Assembly: GCA_032622095.1 (NCBI GenBank)
Contig: CP136063.1
Span: 282,899,426 to 282,963,425, forward strand
From: Siphonodentalium dalli
Lineage: Eukaryota > Mollusca > Scaphopoda > Gadilida > Siphonodentaliidae
Reading direction: 5' to 3'
Length of the DNA stretch: 64,000 bases
Below the pieces are notes generated by a model. That model saw only the letters and a program-made list of their open reading frames with translations, was not told where the DNA came from and made no database searches. This document shows positions 11,283-21,704 of the stretch, piece after piece (position 1 is the first letter of the stretch; every line of letters begins with the position of its first letter). The position numbers were made by a program, and so were the translations under genes.

Positions 11283-11762
11283 CAAGGCTTAAAATAAGTG
11301 GTCTGACACGGACATTTGTCAGACACCAAATTCAAATTTTTATAGGTTGTCAGGCTCTGCTTTAAAACTGTCTGACATAATGTCAGGTTGAAATATTGAC
11401 ATATTTTTAAGGAAAATATCACTGGTAATGTGATTTTTGCAAAATAAATTTTTCAGATATATGATTATTAGAACTTGGATGTTAACAAAATATTGGAATT
11501 GGAAAACTTATTGAATGAGTATTTCCTATAACATTAGAAATGAGCATGAATTTGGCAAACATGTTTGATTTTGTTGCCAGGGTGGGCAGATTAGATTAGC
11601 ATTATTTAAAGTAAAAAAGTGACAATTGAGAAAAGGAATATAATTGGGGGATAAATCATTATTAGTTTCACTTGGCACTATTTCGGTGATAAAAAAGACA
11701 TGTCAGGCCTCAATTTGAAATGTCAGTCTGTTTGGTGCCTGACAAAATTATTTTAAGGCTTG
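11283..11762. mobile_element. hAT-type MITE, copy A
   Basis: A 480-bp non-coding element with 15-bp ends CAAGGCTTAAAATAA and reverse complement. It is flanked by the 8-bp duplication TCAGGCTG at 11275-11282 and 11763-11770. An 8-bp duplication with CA-starting ends fits the hAT superfamily. It interrupts the minus-strand hAT transposase reading frame just after the NISKAL segment. Copy B is at 46028-46472. Confidence 0.85.
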
Positions 11763-11937
11763 TCAGGCTGCCACTTTTATCAGTGAGGGCTTTGCTAATG
11801 TTTACACCAGTGTGACTCTCTGGCATGTATGAGACATTCAAACAAAAATCATTCAGCACAAAGTTCTCAGACAATGAATGAGCTGTTATCGCCATGTACG
11901 CTTCAGTGGCACGCGAGGTCCAGTGGTCAGTTGTCAC

Positions 11938-14155
11938 CGGTCCTACTAAACAACGAACACAAACGAACATAAACGAACACAGGTCTAAAAAGCGGAATAG
12001 AAGGGTGAAATTTGGTTTGTGGGTGCGTGTGGGTCCATTATATGTGCGTGTGGTGTTATTTCCAACTTTGATGACTTATTTTTCGAGTTATAAGCATTAT
12101 TTGAATGCAAAGCTACTAAACAACGAACACCAACGAACATGAGATTAGCCGTATTGCAAAGGTGTTAATAAAGGTGTTAATTAACTACCGCCTTCTCTAT
12201 GGCTTATACTCTGTCTCTTTGTCACTGAGTTGTTTTGACTTATAGTTAGTTTGTCTTATTATTACTTCGTTTAACTTCCCTGGCATCACACTGCTCTTTC
12301 AATAGAGCTTCAGGTACTAGAATCAAAGTTTGTTTTATATAGAATCGAATATTTATATATTATTTTACAACTCAGCCCCGGCGGAACGATGGGTAGAGTT
12401 TGTTCTCCTTGAAGTCAGTGCACGGATGAAAATGGCTCCAGCAAAATGTTGCATTATTTAAATCATTAAAATCAAGTAATGCACTTATTTGATATGAACT
12501 CGGTTGATAAATTCCGTATAAAATAGAAACTCATGTGAGATCCTCTATGTATATTTGCATACTATATGCTAACTTTCTGTCGTTTATTGGTGATCATCTT
12601 GGTTTTTGATGCCTTCACTGTTTCCTTTTTTTTGTCCAGGTTTTTTTTGCGAGAGCGGTAGTTTTGGGTATAGTTAATTGTCGTCAGTTGAAGTTTGGAA
12701 TTTGGAATTGTCACTCACAAAATTAAGAAGTCTTCGCATTAGTCTGTCTCGTTGTTCGGCCGTCATATTTGTTCAAATTTCGTGTCTCACTTCCAAAGAT
12801 GATGCAATGCCTGATAATGTAAAATCTCCTCCAGTCGAATGTCACGCAGTTGGTCAGGCACTGTTTCATTTAAATTGTCTGTAAACTCAGGCAATTTTTT
12901 TGTTAATTATATTATTAAAGGCACTTAGTTGTCGAAAATATTCATATTTGTTCCAATCACCGTAAACAGAAAAACACTAAAACGCATACAGTTTCGTTCA
13001 TCGTGTAAACAGCATGCTATCATAAAGACCTACTATATTTTACCTAAGCAAGAGCCTGATTGTGTTACAGAAGACAGCACCGTACGTGTTACTGGCTAAT
13101 CACACACAAATTATATAAACGCTCTTTATTAGTTCCATATCAGGAATTCAGCAACAAAGAACGCTCTTTATGTTTACCATCATAATATAAACAAACACCA
13201 GGAAAGTAACTTTTTATGCTTTTGTTTACACAATGGTCAAACATATGACAATAACATACTGTTTATGCGATATTTATTATTTGTATACGGACAAAGTCTG
13301 TCTACATTTTTCTTTTTGTGTCGGTTTTTGACCGTTGGAAATATTTTCACAGCATATACCCACTGCCAAGGACTCCCGCACCTTTAATGCTTTCATAATT
13401 GTTATTTGTCCAACATTTCGGAATTGTTGAATTTTGTTTTCTAGCATTGAAAACTTTCGTCTTTAGTCTTTCCATAAATGTAAGGTATCGTCTGTTGTCA
13501 CATATATTTGTCAATTATGTCTGTCTGTATTTCGTCATAAATGATTTTGTTTTCTATTGTTACCAAGCCGCTCTCGCTATTGAATACTTTTCCATCTTAT
13601 TGACAGTTTGATCACTGTCTGTTTTACTTAAATTACGATTGAGATTTTCCTTAAGATGCCTGGTACATAGCGTATGCGTGTATCAGGAAAGCAAGCAGAA
13701 ATAGCATTTACCAGAGTGATCTCCGAGACTGAGAAAATATATATAGTCATCTCAGAGACTGACAACAATGACTCACTCACATTCACTCAAATGTTTTGTT
13801 AGCTATGCATTAAAATGCCGACCTCTGATGTTTCCCAGTGTTTTTATTGCCATCAGTGATAAAATTGACAATCATCTTGCAGTAAAAACAAGGAGACAGA
13901 GTAAGCCGTAGTTAATTAACACCTGCATGGTAGCCTCTGCACTGCCGCTAATCTTATGTTCGTTGTTTAGTAGTTTTGTATTCAAATAATGCTAATAACT
14001 CAAAAAATAAATCATCAAAGTTGGAAATAACACCACATACACATAGAATGGACCCAATCGCACCCACAAACCAAATTTCACCCTTCTACTACTTTTTGGA
14101 CCTGTGTTGTTTATGTTCGTTTGTGTTTGTTTGTGTTCGTTGTTTAGTAGGACCC
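11938..14155. mobile_element. 2.2-kb TIR DNA element inserted in hAT transposase
   Basis: Flanked by the 8-bp duplication GTTGTCAC (11930-11937 and 14156-14163). The inverted arms are about 210-280 bp (11938-12225 and 13880-14155), begin [C/G]GGTCCTACTAAACAACG and include ACGAACA-type subrepeats. The interior has no convincing transposase. A short minus-strand frame near 12764 (MTAEQRDRLMRRLL) is the only coding-like piece. Two AACGCTCTTTA(TT) motifs lie at 13118 and 13160. Removing the element and one GTTGTCAC restores the hAT frame at AVTT-DHWTSR. Superfamily is open: 8-bp duplications fit hAT, P or Merlin. Confidence 0.8.
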
Positions 14156-14678
14156 GTTGTCACGGCTATGGCACTAATCTTCTTCAACTCATTCTTGATG
14201 TATGACGTGGTATCTTGATTGAGAGACGACAGCATACTTGACTGCACCACTTTTTTGGACGGAAGATATGCAGGTTGTATAGTTTTCATGAATTCATGGA
14301 AACGGACATCCTCAATAATACTCAAAGGTTGCATGTCAATAGCAATCATCTCCACTAGTTTTTTGTCTGCATTCAATTTCAATCATTTGCACCCCGGTCG
14401 CTTCCTTCAAATACCCTATGATTTTCTGCTGTCTCTTATAGCTAGGCTCTCCAGAGACTTCAGTAGATTCATCCGGGAATGTGCGTTTTTTTTATGGCTT
14501 TTTCGTCTATCTTTTTCTTCAGATCTTCATACTCTGTCTTGTGTTTAGATTCGATATGTCTCCTCATGTTACTGGTGTTACCATGTTCGGCGGTAATATG
14601 CTTCTTGCACAATTTGCAAACAACGAATTTAGCTTAAACATCTTTCTCGAAATATTCCCAAACTGGACTCTTGTCCAT

Positions 14679-15280
14679 TACTGACACGCTGCATAACGAT
14701 CAACCTTGTTTGCTTTGTTGTCAAGTCAGCAATTGAAACAGAAACACGTGACTCAAGGTCACTTGATTCTAACAGTAGCTGTCTCATTTCAGAACGGCGC
14801 ATATCCGAACAGATTCCAAGTCCCACGGCTATGTGAGATTGCCCCGATGGACGGCGAAGATGAATAGAAATTGAAACTTGAGTTCGGGGCAATCAAACAT
14901 TATTTTAAAAATATCGATAGAGTTCACACAACAGGAAATTCTCACGTGGTTACATGGTCTCTGAACGCATTTTATAACAACTTGCATGGAACGGAAGCAT
15001 TACGACGCAATTCGAGAATGGAGTTGAGGAAGCATATTCTCATTCAGAAATGTTTGAAAATGTCTTGCGTTGTAGCTGCGTGGTGTGTACAGCACGTAAT
15101 GTTCTATCGGTACTTTCGAGGCGAAGTGTCAACTTATCATTTCGGCGCGATGCCCCCCCCCAATATGTTAGTGCTGGGCAGTTTCACGAAAACCAAAAAA
15201 TCGTGTTTTTTTTTCGATTCGCACGGTTTTGGTTTTCGGTCCAAAGAAAAAAGACGAACTGATTTTTCGGTTAACCAGCA
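14679..15280. other. no gene recognised
   Basis: Sequence between the hAT start codon and the PLE fragment. There are only short frames in both directions without recognisable domains. A C-run at 15,153 and a T-run at 15,207 are the only compositional features. Confidence 0.5.
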
Positions 15281-15289
15281 ATCTCTAAT

Positions 15290-15860
15290 GGGTTGGGAAA
15301 ATGTCTTCCATATATATTTGAGGTTGGGTGGTCTGCATCTCACTAGTAGAGGTGTTTTTGGAAATAGACGTCGATATCGTATCGATGTCTGAAGTATAGG
15401 ACAGTGTGCCCTGATTAAATGGAATGTCCGTGCAGATTCTGGGTGGTATTCGATGACAAAACGGTATGACTGTGTTGTCATCAATTTTGGGTTTGTCTAT
15501 AAGCAGATCTTTCCTGTTGAGTTTACGTGCCCGATCGATTGCCGCTTGAACAATCGTGGTTTTGTTATAGCCGCGTGCTACAAAGTGTTGGATGAATTTA
15601 CAGGTGTCTTCGTAGTAGTCGGTGACATCACTACAGAATCGCCTGATACGTAGGAATTGACTGAATGGGATACCCTGGAATGTGGGTTTTGGGTGGCAGG
15701 AGTCTGCCATTAGGTACGCATGGCTGTCAGTCTTCTTTGTGAATAAAGTTGTTTTGATTCCCGTGGGGGTACGTCTGATGGTGATATCCAGGAAATCGAT
15801 TGAGTCCGTGCTGTAATCTATTGACGGTATTGATGTTTTTAAAAACCGTGATTTTTCCAA
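15290..15860 (-). pseudogene. Penelope-like RT fragment, C-terminal part
   Basis: Two overlapping minus-strand frames together give a PLE tail: FLDITIRRTPTG, then LFTKKTDSHAYL, SCHPKPTFQGIPFSQFLRIR, FVARGY, a frameshift near 15,450, then YHPESAR, FPKTPLLVRCRPPNLKYIW. This order (thumb, GI-P-SQ--R-RR, FV-YHP, RRPPNL) is the stretch between the RT palm and the endonuclease of canonical Penelope elements. The fragment lacks the catalytic palm upstream of 15,860 and the GIY-YIG domain downstream, so it is truncated on both sides. Confidence 0.8.
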
Positions 15861-15869
15861 AATAACACA

Positions 15870-16315
15870 GCGATATACGGTATTATTGAATATTATTTTA
15901 CTATTGAAAAATTATACCATGTAAAATCAAATTTTAAGTGAGAGATATAACATTCCGGGTTTTCATTAAAGGGATAAACAATTGTACACACTATCGTCAG
16001 GCAGTAAATGATAAACTATTCTCAGAATGGCATGTGTCCATTCTATAAAGTTCCTGCCTTCTGGAATATGCAACAACATTGAGTGAATTACAGGCTCAGG
16101 TTACCCTGATTACTCCATTGTTTACATATCAGCACGCGATGTACATTCCTGCTAGGCTGCTACGTCATAGCTAAGCACCTAGTAAGGACCTAGTAGAATT
16201 GGGCCAAGATGGTTCATTCTGGGCTGTCTGCAGTTGATCACACAATGAATTACGGAACATTTTTAATTAACTTTTGAACACGTGAACAAGATAACATAAT
16301 TAATCATTGAACAGT
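15870..16315. other. no gene seen
   Basis: AT-rich flank immediately left of the DIRS element. I see no repeat boundary or coding frame. Confidence 0.5.
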
Positions 16316-16394
16316 AATACCCCTCTCATCCTAGCATCCCGTAGGGATGCTACTGGATGAGAGGGATTTTGTCCATATTGGAATGAACAGTGGA

Positions 16395-16562
16395 GGGATA
16401 AAAGTTGCATGGCCTTTGAGTCTAGGTCAAGTAGCTCGCTTGAAAGCGGTCACTAATCATTGATGATTGGTGAACCGTGATTGAAGAAAACGTGCGTTCT
16501 GAGTGGTCACGTGTGTACTCATGGGCATAACAGGCCTGGCTGACCCAATAACGTTGCCATTT
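16395..16562. repeat. DIRS left inverted terminal repeat
   Basis: Matches 21121-21288 in reverse complement with only a base or two of difference (for example CGTGCGTTCT versus CGTGTGTTCT). The outer 79 bp (16316-16394) are not shared with the right end but are complementary to the internal region at 16645-16738. Confidence 0.9.
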
Positions 16563-16644
16563 GAAAGCTAAAGTAGGGGTGAGGACCTAATTGAGGCAAA
16601 TAGAATGGAATGAACAGTGGAACTGGGCGGGACCAAGGGCGGGA

Positions 16645-16779
16645 ACTTTTATCCCTCCACTGTTCATTCCAATATGGACAAAATCCCTCTCATCCAGTTG
16701 CATCCCTACGGGATGCTAGGATGAGAGGGGTATTTTTTACCATATTTCCATTCACATTGTTCGGGATAAAAGTTGCATG
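16645..16779. repeat. DIRS internal complementary region
   Basis: 16645-16738 is the reverse complement of the left extremity (ATGAGAGGGGTATT matches AATACCCCTCTCAT). 16738-16779 is the reverse complement of the right extremity (ATTTCCATTCACATTGTTC). It serves as template for completing the two ends during replication in the DIRS1 model. Confidence 0.9.
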
Positions 16780-16926
16780 TTAGAAGCTGCCGACAATTAG
16801 GGCTCAGAGAAAACAAAACAAGAAATTTTTAACTCATCTGTTTATTGAGTCCTGAACACAATGGCTTGAGATCATTGAATCATTGGTATCTGCCGTGCTG
16901 TTCCATCCCGAACGTGCCCCTCTGTC

Positions 16927-19693
16927 TTAATCTGATGATGCTGAAGAGTGTCTCTCATTCGCTGGAAGAAGATCAAGAAATGTATGGGATATGGGTTGCG
17001 TCATTTGTGGACGATAATAAAATTTGTAGAAGGTGGCAGCAGATGCCCAATTAGCAGTTGTCATGATGGACTTCAATGAAGCACCTGATGAGAAAGCAGC
17101 TGTTGCTGCAGATCCCCGAATTGAATGGGGTTTAAAAATAGCAGTATTGATGCCCGCTAATGTCATTGTATTTTTAAGCCATCGAGCAATAGAGGTATTG
17201 CAGACTGGATGGTAGGTTTTGAGTTGAGAACTAGATCGGATCTCAGAAGTTCGTTGTAAATATATTTTCAGGGTTCGAAATACACATAGATCTGCTCTAT
17301 GATATTCATGAATCATAATAGGGGTGGCATGCCTATGAATGGTAGTCGTTTTTAACGGCGTAATAATGAATTCAGCCGACGATTGATGTAGTGTCATATT
17401 GTTAATATCTAAAGCGACCAGTGTTTGAATTCGCTGAATGGTAGTCAAAGCCAGCAGGCATGTGAGTTTCATAGTAATATCTTTCAGCGAAGTATCGGTT
17501 GTGAGAGGTATTTTCCGAACGTGAGCCAATAAAATTGAAACGTCCCACATAGCTTGGTATCGTGGTAGAGGTGGTCGGACATTGGCTGCTACTTTCATAA
17601 ACCGAGTGAGGAGAGGAGAACTGAAGTCTATTTCAGAACCCATTAAGTTTAATGATTGAGAGAGCATGGAGCGCATAACATTCACATAACTATATGATGC
17701 TCCAGATTGAAAAAGGCTTGTCAAGAAGGTGACGACCTGTCTGAGAGATGGCGTGACCGGATCAACTTGTGATAAAAGTGGAAGTTGACGTCGGAATACC
17801 TCGATGGTGGAGGTATTGGCTGATAGTAACACAGCGGTCAGATTTAGGTTGCGTAAAATGGGATGTGTGCCGTGGCAATGAGGCAATGTGATCACATCGT
17901 TGTGCAAAGGTAGTTTGATTGGGAGATGAACCAGTAATTCTAATAGGAAAGGAAACCATGGCTGGCTGGGCCAGTGAGGAAGCACCATTAGAGCTAAACC
18001 CACCTTGTCTTCGACAATCTTTGTAAGTACCCTTGGTATGATCCTGAAAGGAGGAAATAAGTATGGGATAAATTGTTGCCAATTCAATGTAAAGGCATCC
18101 ACAGCAAATGCGCCCGGATCAGGTTTCCAAGAGACGTACTTGGAAATCTGACAATTGTTATATGAAGCAAACAAATCAATGTTAGGTGTGATCAGATGTG
18201 TAATTATTTGCTGGAATATTGACGGGTTCAGTTTCCATTCATAAGAATCTTGGAAGTTTCGACTTAACTGATCCGGGATAGTATTTTCTGAACCTGGTAT
18301 ATGTGTGGCAGATAATGCAAGGTTCCGAGAAAATGCCCACAACATGATTTTCACTGTTAACTTGTGTAATTGTGGTATGTGACCACCACATTTATTAATG
18401 TAACCAATAGCCGTTGAATTGTCACATTTAACAAGAATATGTGTATTGCTAATAGTGCCACAAAGTGTTTATAGGCCACAAAAAATAGCCATAAGTTCTA
18501 AAAAATTTATATTCTCTGACTGTAATGCTGAGGACCATCGCCCATTGGCAGTCTGACTACCACAACGGGAACCCCACCCTTGTAGTGATGAATCAGTTTC
18601 GAGAATGAGAGAAACAGGTGGGTTCCGAATAGTTTGTCCATTCATTGTCACTAAATTATCATTCCACCAGGTTAGTTCAAGAATGCTGTCTGCCGAGAGA
18701 GTGCACTTGTGGTCAAAATTACCATTGGTCAACAACAATGCTTTGGTTTTGTCTTTTTCCAGTTCTCTGTAATATAACTTTCCGAGACAAACGGCACGGC
18801 ATGCAGCTACTAAGACACCAATTAAGTGTGCTATATCTCTAATGGACACAACCCGGATTCTAAGAAATCTGTAAACAGTCTCTAAAATTTGAGACACTTT
18901 CTTAGCTGACACTAATACTTTATATGCCACTGAATCAATAATGAAACCCAAGTAAGTAATAGATTGGGTTGGTTGGTGAACTGATTTGTTATCATTGATC
19001 GAGAAACCTAATGAAAGTAATACATCCCTGATATATTGTGACTGTTGAACACAGGATGAATAGCTAGTATTAGCAATCAAAGAATCGTCAATATAGTACC
19101 AGAATTTAATGCCCAACTGTCTGAAGTGTGCATAAATAGGTTTAAGAATTTTGGTAAATAGATGGGGTCCGGAGGACAGGCCGAATGCTAAACATACGAA
19201 AGTATAGAGAGAATCTCGCCATTGAAATTTCATAAACCTCTGGGAAGGTTGATCAAGTGCGACGCTAAAGTACGCATCTTGAAGATCGTAAGACGTCATG
19301 TACATGGCGGGTTCTATGGATTCGAGAACCAGATCTAAAGTTTCCATTTTGAAATGATATTCCACAAATTGATTTAATTGTTTTAAATTGATTACTGGTC
19401 GGTAGCCACCAGTCTTTTTCGGCGTAAGAAATAAATTCGCCTTTTTCATGTGATGAAGGAATTAATGCTCCTTTCGTTAATAAACTTTGCACGGCATTGT
19501 CAAGTAGGCACATTTTTGATCCGTGAAACGGTTTAGGAATTGTAAATTGATATGGTAGCTGAATAAATTCAATTTTATAACCAGAGACAGCATCAAGTAT
19601 CCAGGCATCTGAAGTGAATTTTTGCCAAACTGGTTTAAACTGTTTGAGTCTACCGGCAATAAAGGAAGAGAGAACATCAGTAAGATTACTCAC
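16927..19693 (-). pseudogene. DIRS RT-RNase H-tyrosine recombinase ORF, two lesions
   Basis: Reading on the minus strand: an N-terminal stretch to about 19,430, a one-base frameshift before NLFLTPKKTGGYRP, RT with SYDLQDAYF and YYIDD (residues 53-61 and 118-122 of the piece starting at 19449), RNase H starting LETDSSLQGWG, a nonsense TAA at 18469-18471, then in the same frame the RNase H end (THIPGSENTIPDQLSR) and the recombinase. Recombinase residues are Arg308, His410-x-x-Arg413 and a Tyr among FYKFYY (443-447), numbered from Met at 18354. There is no ATG near its beginning. The frame is open upstream into the end of gag, so translation may use frameshifting or re-initiation. One frameshift and one stop make this copy non-autonomous. 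Confidence 0.9.
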
Positions 19694-19695
19694 AA

Positions 19696-21090
19696 TTAAT
19701 GTGTTCGTCGATAGCCCGTACCTCGGGAACGTGGAGCATATCCTCTGCGATAATGGTTTCCCCGGTAGGTTGACTGGTGGGAGCTGTTGAAATCTCCCAG
19801 AGGTTTTCCTAAAAAAGGACGGTTGGTTCCACGTCTGGACTTAGTTGCACCAGAGTGATTGTCGTATTGGTTATTGATGACATTCTGATTCACATTGGTT
19901 GCTGGACTTGGCAGAAGTTTTGGTGTCTCGTTAATAGCCTTGAGTCGAGTTGTGATATCACCAAACAGTTGGTCAGTGCACGCATTATCGCGATAGAACA
20001 GCGATTTGTATTTGGCATCTAAACACGGTCGGAGGAACACACGACGACGCATTGACAAATTGAATTGTGTATGTCCCAATACGGTAATGGCATCGACCAG
20101 ATTACCTTTAATTGCCGACACGTCATCCACCGTCAGAACCTTTTTGCGTAAAACATCGGAGGCTCGGAGTATGGGAATTATACCCGTGGACAATTCTTGT
20201 TGAATCGATTGAAACTTTCGGTCCCTTATGCGCCATGTTGGATTTCGAATAGTTTGCCAAATTTCTGAATTTGTGCGTGGCGAATCGATCAGTTGACAGT
20301 TTCCCGGAAGTGTATACTTTTCCCGTACCGCGGTAAAGCGTGCTTCTTCGATATCTTCAGTACAGGCTTTTTCTGAAAACTTAGCCATGCGTGGATGTAT
20401 ATCGGGGCCCAATTTACTCTCCTTAAATTCCGGATAGTCGTAATCATCAGCCGTTTCTGAATGTTCGTCAGACAAGTGGTCAGAATCAAACGGTTCGTTT
20501 ACAACCGAATGTGGATTTATTGTATCCGGGAGCGGAGATGGTTCCAATGAATAAAGACCATCGTCCTTGGCATTTAGATGATCCACTGCTTCCTGATTCC
20601 GAAATACAGCGGTGGTCTCACCGATGGAAGCGGACGCAGTCCCTCTATTAGTATTACGTCTTCGTGGGAACGTATACGAGTTGTCCGTACCCTGTATGCA
20701 TGCAACTTGAGAATGTAAAGTCGAGACATTTGATGCAATGTCCTTAACTCCCAGCACGGATTTGAGTTCATCGATTTCTGCACTGGATAGTTTAGAGATT
20801 TTGCTAGGAAGTTCTCCTGTTCTTTTTTGTGTGATAGATCTTTTGGCGGATTTTTTAGGCGCCTTTGTTTGTTTGGGAACAACCACCACTGATTTTATTT
20901 GTGTCTTTTTTGGTTTGTTGATTTCGGGGAACGTAGCATTGCCATCCGGATCAAAACCAAGGAATGACATGTCGTCGTCGGACGCACAAATGGAAATTTG
21001 ATCCGACGCGGGCTCGGCCGCAGATAGTTGTTGATCGGCTTGGCGATCGGTTAAAGTTGTGCGAGACATTGTGGCGGTGCGCTTGGGCAT
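19696..21090 (-). CDS. DIRS Gag-like protein
   Basis: Intact 464-codon frame from ATG at 21090, the first ORF of the DIRS element. The N-terminal third is charged with two Lys-rich patches (KPKKTQIKS, KKSAKRSITQKR) that could act as nuclear localisation or RNA-binding signals. The middle is acidic (DSDHLSDEHSETADDYDYPEF). The C-terminal third is basic with GTNRPFLGKPLGDFN and an Arg/Tyr/Gly-rich end (RGYAPRSRGTGYRR). No CCHC knuckle is present, as is common for DIRS Gag. It would package element RNA. Its stop is three bases from the first GTG of the pol frame, and the two frames overlap. Confidence 0.85.
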   Translation of the reverse strand: MPKRTATMSRTTLTDRQADQQLSAAEPASDQISICASDDDMSFLGFDPDGNATFPEINKPKKTQIKSVVVVPKQTKAPKKSAKRSITQKRTGELPSKISKLSSAEIDELKSVLGVKDIASNVSTLHSQVACIQGTDNSYTFPRRRNTNRGTASASIGETTAVFRNQEAVDHLNAKDDGLYSLEPSPLPDTINPHSVVNEPFDSDHLSDEHSETADDYDYPEFKESKLGPDIHPRMAKFSEKACTEDIEEARFTAVREKYTLPGNCQLIDSPRTNSEIWQTIRNPTWRIRDRKFQSIQQELSTGIIPILRASDVLRKKVLTVDDVSAIKGNLVDAITVLGHTQFNLSMRRRVFLRPCLDAKYKSLFYRDNACTDQLFGDITTRLKAINETPKLLPSPATNVNQNVINNQYDNHSGATKSRRGTNRPFLGKPLGDFNSSHQSTYRGNHYRRGYAPRSRGTGYRRTH

Positions 21091-21120
21091 ACGAAGTGAA
21101 GCTTGCTAGAGCTCAAAGGA

Positions 21121-21288
21121 AAATGGCAACGTTATTGGGTCAGCCAGGCCTGTTATGCCCATGAGTACACACGTGACCACTCAGAACACACGTTTTCTTC
21201 AATCACGGTTCACCAATCATCAATGATTAGTGACCGCTTTCAAGCGAGCTACTTGACCTAGACTCAAAGGCCATGCAACTTTTATCCC
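21121..21288. repeat. DIRS right inverted terminal repeat
   Basis: Reverse complement of 16395-16562. On the coding strand this is the 5' end of the element. The start codon of Gag lies about 30 bp inside it, so the 5' leader and promoter are probably within the repeat. Confidence 0.9.
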
Positions 21289-21340
21289 GAACAATGTGAA
21301 TGGAAATATGGTAAAATATACAATATTGCAGTTCGTGAAT

Positions 21341-21700
21341 TTATTTGTCCAAATTCTTGGCAAGGAACACTAACATGTCAACTCTAGATGAATTGAGACA
21401 TATGTTCGTTTCTGAGAAACAACATGTCCCGCAGTGCCGAAGACCCGCTCGGAAGCGCAACTTGTCGCAGGAATGTACAAATACTTGCAGGAAAGCTTCG
21501 CTAGATTTGGGAAATTTTGCATTCAACTTCCACCAAGTTAATGGGTTTGTGTCTTGTGTTACTCTTGTGAAAGTTAAATCAGTTCGGTTTTTGACACTCC
21601 CTTTTCAGATGAATCATTATTAGACACGTGTGATTTGAAGAAATCGGCAAGTGATTTACGTTTGGGAGCCGGTGGTCCATTTTTAGTCGAGTTTTTCAAA
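21341..21700 (-). pseudogene. hAT transposase C-terminal dimerisation region
   Basis: The minus strand gives PPAPKRKSLADFFKSHVSNN, then LTWWKLNAKF, FPNLAKLSCKYLYIPATSCASE, RVFGTAGHVVSQKR and DMLVFLAKNL, spread over three frames by single-base shifts. The order W-x-x-x-(F)P-LA--YL-IPAT---SERVF---G---S-KR is the hAT C-terminal dimerisation domain. It sits 25 bp from the DIRS right end. It is probably the end of the transposase whose middle is at 25013-25552, separated by 3.3 kb of later insertions. Confidence 0.85.
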
Positions 21701-21704
21701 AACT

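Larger units (their letters stand above)
10910..14678 (-). pseudogene. hAT (ZBED-type) transposase, 5' half, disrupted
   Basis: From an ATG at 14678 the minus strand encodes a BED zinc finger (VCKLCKKHI, then RRHIESKH), then, after two frameshifts, the helical segment KLVEMIAIDMQPLSIIED, QPAYLPSKK and KISAIAVTT. The frame resumes beyond a 2.2-kb insertion as TDHWTSRATEAYMAITAHS and YMPESHTGVNISKAL, and beyond a 480-bp MITE with VSDNCSNMKAAFELL and FCFAHAHTLQLL. TDxWTSR contains the first catalytic Asp of the hAT DDE fold and DN-SNM the second. The rest, including the dimerisation domain, is not found after about 10,910. The gene carries several frameshifts and stops and is dead. A C-terminal hAT half lies at 21.3-25.6 kb but need not be the same copy. 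Confidence 0.8.
16316..21316 (-). mobile_element. DIRS-type tyrosine-recombinase retrotransposon, full length
   Basis: The element has inverted terminal repeats of about 168 bp (16395-16562 and 21121-21288) that are nearly identical. An internal complementary region (16645-16779) is the reverse complement of both outermost ends joined together. Right end GTAAAA plus left end AATACCCC form the GTAAAAAATACCCC junction seen in that region. This is the DIRS1 arrangement thought to arise from a circular intermediate. Coding on the minus strand is Gag (19696-21090), then RT, RNase H and tyrosine recombinase (16927-19693). Ends were placed by matching the internal region, so they should be right to a few bases. 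High arm identity suggests a young insertion. Confidence 0.92.

Noticed and set aside
15137-15484. Separate gene suggested by a 115-codon minus-strand frame
   Set aside because: Its middle part is the frame-shifted continuation of the Penelope fragment. The rest is chance translation.
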